64,000 nt of DNA from JAPOXR01 sp965199765. Lineage in GTDB: Bacteria; Pseudomonadota; Alphaproteobacteria; Rhodobacterales; Rhodobacteraceae. Under the pieces are notes generated by a model, which was not told the DNA's origin, made no database searches, and saw only the letters and a list, made by a program, of their open reading frames with translations. The DNA lies in the NCBI GenBank assembly GCA_965199765.1, contig CBDATC010000002.1:310001-374000 (forward strand), written 5' to 3'. Position numbers and translations under genes: made by a program. This document shows positions 62,055 to 64,000 of this stretch, piece after piece; position 1 is the first letter of the stretch, and each line of letters opens with the position of its first letter.

Positions 62055-63497
62055 TTAGGTTGAAATTGACGGTTCAGCAACAGAGCCCGCTGAGTTTCGC
62101 AGAGCATCATTTATCCGTCCCAGCGACTCGCTTCTGCCTAAAACCAACATGACATCAATGACGCCGGGGGAGAAGGATTGACCGGTCAGCGCCGCGCGGG
62201 CAGGCTGGGCGATTTTGCCGAAACCCACCTCCTCCCGCGCGCAGGCGAATTCAATAGCCGCGCGCAGTGCATCTTCTGACCAATCGGTCATTTGCAGATC
62301 GGCTGCGAAGCGGGCAAGCAATGCCGATTCAGACTCGCCGAGGAGTTTTTTGGCCTTTTCGTCGATTTTGATTGGCCGTATTGCCCAAATGAACTGCAGC
62401 TGATTTTCCAATTCCTTCAGTGTTTTGGCGCGGATTTTCGCCGCCGGCATAGCCCGCAAAACCTTTGATAGCATCGCATGATCCAGCTTCGATCTGCCCG
62501 CGCCTGTTCGATATGCCGTCAATTGACGCGCAAGATCCTCATCAGCGGTTCGAGCCAAATGCTGCTTTGACAGATTTTCCAGCTTCCGGCGGTCAAGGCG
62601 AGCCGCTGAACGACGCAGCCCGCTGAGATCGAACCATAAAATAGCTTGTTCAGTTGAAAAAAATTCGTCGTTGCCGTGACTCCAGCCCAGTCGTGCAAGA
62701 TAGTTTCTGACAGCCGCGGCGGGGAACCCCTGACTGCTGTAAGCATCAAGTCCAGGATCACCGGATCGTTTCGAAAGTTTGCGTCCTTGCTCATCCAATA
62801 TCAGCGGCACATGCGCGAATACCGGAGGCATCCAACCGAACGCGGAGTAGACATTCAGTTGGCGTGCGGTGTTTGGAAGGTGGTCGTCGCCTCGAATTAC
62901 GTGCGAAACTTTCATTTCGCGGTCATCAACAACAACAGCGAAGTTGTAGGTTGGGGTGCCGTCAGAACGGAGAATGATCATATCGTCCAAAGTCTCATTC
63001 TTCCATGTGAGCTGACCGTAGACGACATCATTGACCACTGTTTCTCCAGAACGAGGCGTCGCCAATCGGACACTGAATGGGCGGTCTGGATGCTCGGTTT
63101 CCGGGACATTGCGCCAGGGACTTTCAAACAATTCCGGGCGCTGCTGACGCTTTGCGGCAGCTTTAGACTCTGCAATCTCCTCTACGGATGAGAAACATCG
63201 GTATGCTTTGCCTGCCGCCACCAGCGATTCGGCGGCCTGCCGGTGTATGTCTTGACGCGAAAACTGACTTACCGCTTCGCCGTCCCAATCCAATCCAAGC
63301 CAAGCCAGTCCTTCAATAATGGCGCGGCTTGCATCAGCGGTTGATCTGACTCGGTCCGTGTCTTCGATTCGCAGCAGGAACCTACCGCCGCGCGATCGTG
63401 CAAACAGCCAATTGAAAAGCGCCGTTCGCGCACCCCCGACATGAAGATCGCCTGTCGGAGAGGGCGCGAACCGCGTTACCACGCTGGAACAATTCAA
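62055..63497 (-). CDS. gltX: Glutamyl-tRNA synthetase
   Basis: It charges tRNA-Glu (and, in many alphaproteobacteria, tRNA-Gln for later amidation). The 480 residues have the HIGH motif as HVGG near 19-22 in TRFAPSPTGDLHVGGARTAL, LLRIEDTDR near 41-49 and the KMSKS loop as KLSKRSGD near 240-247. The start is TTG at 63497 (MNCSS) or GTG at 63482; relatives begin close to VVTRFAPSPTG. Only 32 bases separate it from lexA, where I recall comEC in Rhodobacterales. Confidence 0.96.
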   Translation of the reverse strand: MNCSSVVTRFAPSPTGDLHVGGARTALFNWLFARSRGGRFLLRIEDTDRVRSTADASRAIIEGLAWLGLDWDGEAVSQFSRQDIHRQAAESLVAAGKAYRCFSSVEEIAESKAAAKRQQRPELFESPWRNVPETEHPDRPFSVRLATPRSGETVVNDVVYGQLTWKNETLDDMIILRSDGTPTYNFAVVVDDREMKVSHVIRGDDHLPNTARQLNVYSAFGWMPPVFAHVPLILDEQGRKLSKRSGDPGLDAYSSQGFPAAAVRNYLARLGWSHGNDEFFSTEQAILWFDLSGLRRSAARLDRRKLENLSKQHLARTADEDLARQLTAYRTGAGRSKLDHAMLSKVLRAMPAAKIRAKTLKELENQLQFIWAIRPIKIDEKAKKLLGESESALLARFAADLQMTDWSEDALRAAIEFACAREEVGFGKIAQPARAALTGQSFSPGVIDVMLVLGRSESLGRINDALRNSAGSVAEPSIST

Positions 63498-63529
63498 TTT
63501 CAGAACTCGGCGTTGGAGTCAGAACGGCA

Positions 63530-64000
63530 TCAATATTTGCGAAGTAGCCCGACAAGTTTGCCTTGAACGGCTATTTCGTCAGACTGAAACACCCGTGTCT
63601 CGAACTCTTTATTCGCCGCTTCAAGCGCAATCACATTGCCCCCGGTGCGCAGCCGCTTAAGCGTCGCCTCTTGACCGCGGATTAATGCAACAATGATTTC
63701 ACCGCTGTCGGCAGTCGACTGCCTCCGGATAATCGCAGTGTCTTGGTGATGAATGCCGGCATCGATCATCGAGTCGCCAACAACAGTCAATGCGAAATGC
63801 TCTCCGATTCCTGATACCATATGCGGGGGCACACCGATGTCGCCTTCCTTGGTGCTGATGGCTTCAATCGGTGAGCCAGCGGCGATTCGTCCCATCAATG
63901 GAATCGACAAGTCGCCCATTGACTCAACCGCAGGCCAATCCGCTTCTTTACGCTTCGGTGTTCCGGCGCCAACCGCCACAGGTGGCGCTTTCCCGTATTT
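63530..64000 (-). CDS. lexA: LexA repressor, 5' part beyond the window
   Basis: LexA represses SOS genes and cleaves itself when RecA is activated. The visible 156 or so residues are the linker and the S24 peptidase domain; the DNA-binding N-terminus lies beyond base 64000. The cleavage site is the Ala-Gly in GRIAAGSP, the catalytic Ser is in VVGDSMIDAGI, and the catalytic Lys is in EATLKRL. It is upstream of gltX on the same strand. Confidence 0.95.
   Translation of the reverse strand, partial: KYGKAPPVAVGAGTPKRKEADWPAVESMGDLSIPLMGRIAAGSPIEAISTKEGDIGVPPHMVSGIGEHFALTVVGDSMIDAGIHHQDTAIIRRQSTADSGEIIVALIRGQEATLKRLRTGGNVIALEAANKEFETRVFQSDEIAVQGKLVGLLRKY

Overview
The window is a stretch of alphaproteobacterial chromosome of moderate GC (judged by eye). 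The run lexA / gltX / gltA / small gene / lpxB-lpxI-lpxA-fabZ-skp-bamA / rseP / cdsA-uppS-frr-pyrH, the use of lpxI rather than lpxH, and an IscR type 1 site in front of an iron-uptake gene all point to a Rhodobacterales-like organism. No rRNA, tRNA or CRISPR array was recognised.

Layout. 1-12.6 kb is housekeeping: gyrA (cut by the left edge), ssb and uvrA (divergent), a four-gene valine/isobutyrate degradation operon (mmsA, acyl-CoA dehydrogenase, 3-hydroxyisobutyryl-CoA hydrolase, mmsB), and a one-domain voltage-gated sodium channel with two unusual core residues. 12.7-26.3 kb is accessory. A compact nine-gene sugar or polyol locus (periplasmic binding protein, RbsA-type ATPase, RbsC-type permease, SorC regulator, aldo/keto reductase, EryB/GlpD-like flavoenzyme, LsrF-like aldolase, FGGY kinase, GMC oxidoreductase) lies between decayed IS256-family ends. 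27-34.5 kb holds coaD, an exported cyclophilin, a DUF3179 protein, tyrS, anmK, eno, a Fur-family regulator and an EamA permease. 34.5-35.6 kb is broken transposase and gene debris. 35.6-46.5 kb, all on the minus strand, holds a nucleoside hydrolase-SelO pair, a lone iron-binding protein under an IscR-like operator, mazG and a peptide-type ABC transporter operon. 47.2-64 kb holds miaA and then the cell-envelope and lipid A cluster, ending with gltA, gltX and the 3' part of lexA.

How the genes work together. The accessory locus combines the protein families of the lsr operon with those of erythritol operons. The likely scheme is ABC uptake of a small polyol or ketose, oxidation and phosphorylation, then aldol cleavage into central metabolism, under SorC control from one promoter upstream of the binding protein. 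The envelope cluster makes UMP/CDP-activated lipid precursors (PyrH, UppS, CdsA), lipid A (FabZ, LpxA, LpxI, LpxB) and the outer-membrane protein assembly and quality-control machinery (BamA, Skp, RseP). dxr, often found between cdsA and rseP, is absent here, and an IS256 relic sits between rseP and bamA.

Mobile DNA. Five fragments of the same IS256-family 3' end occur, all decayed. One is fused in frame to an IS630-type N-terminus and one adjoins another transposase fragment. No intact insertion sequence is present. The most interesting items are the nine-gene catabolic locus, the atypical sodium channel, the IscR-type palindrome, and the small conserved gene tail-to-tail with gltA.
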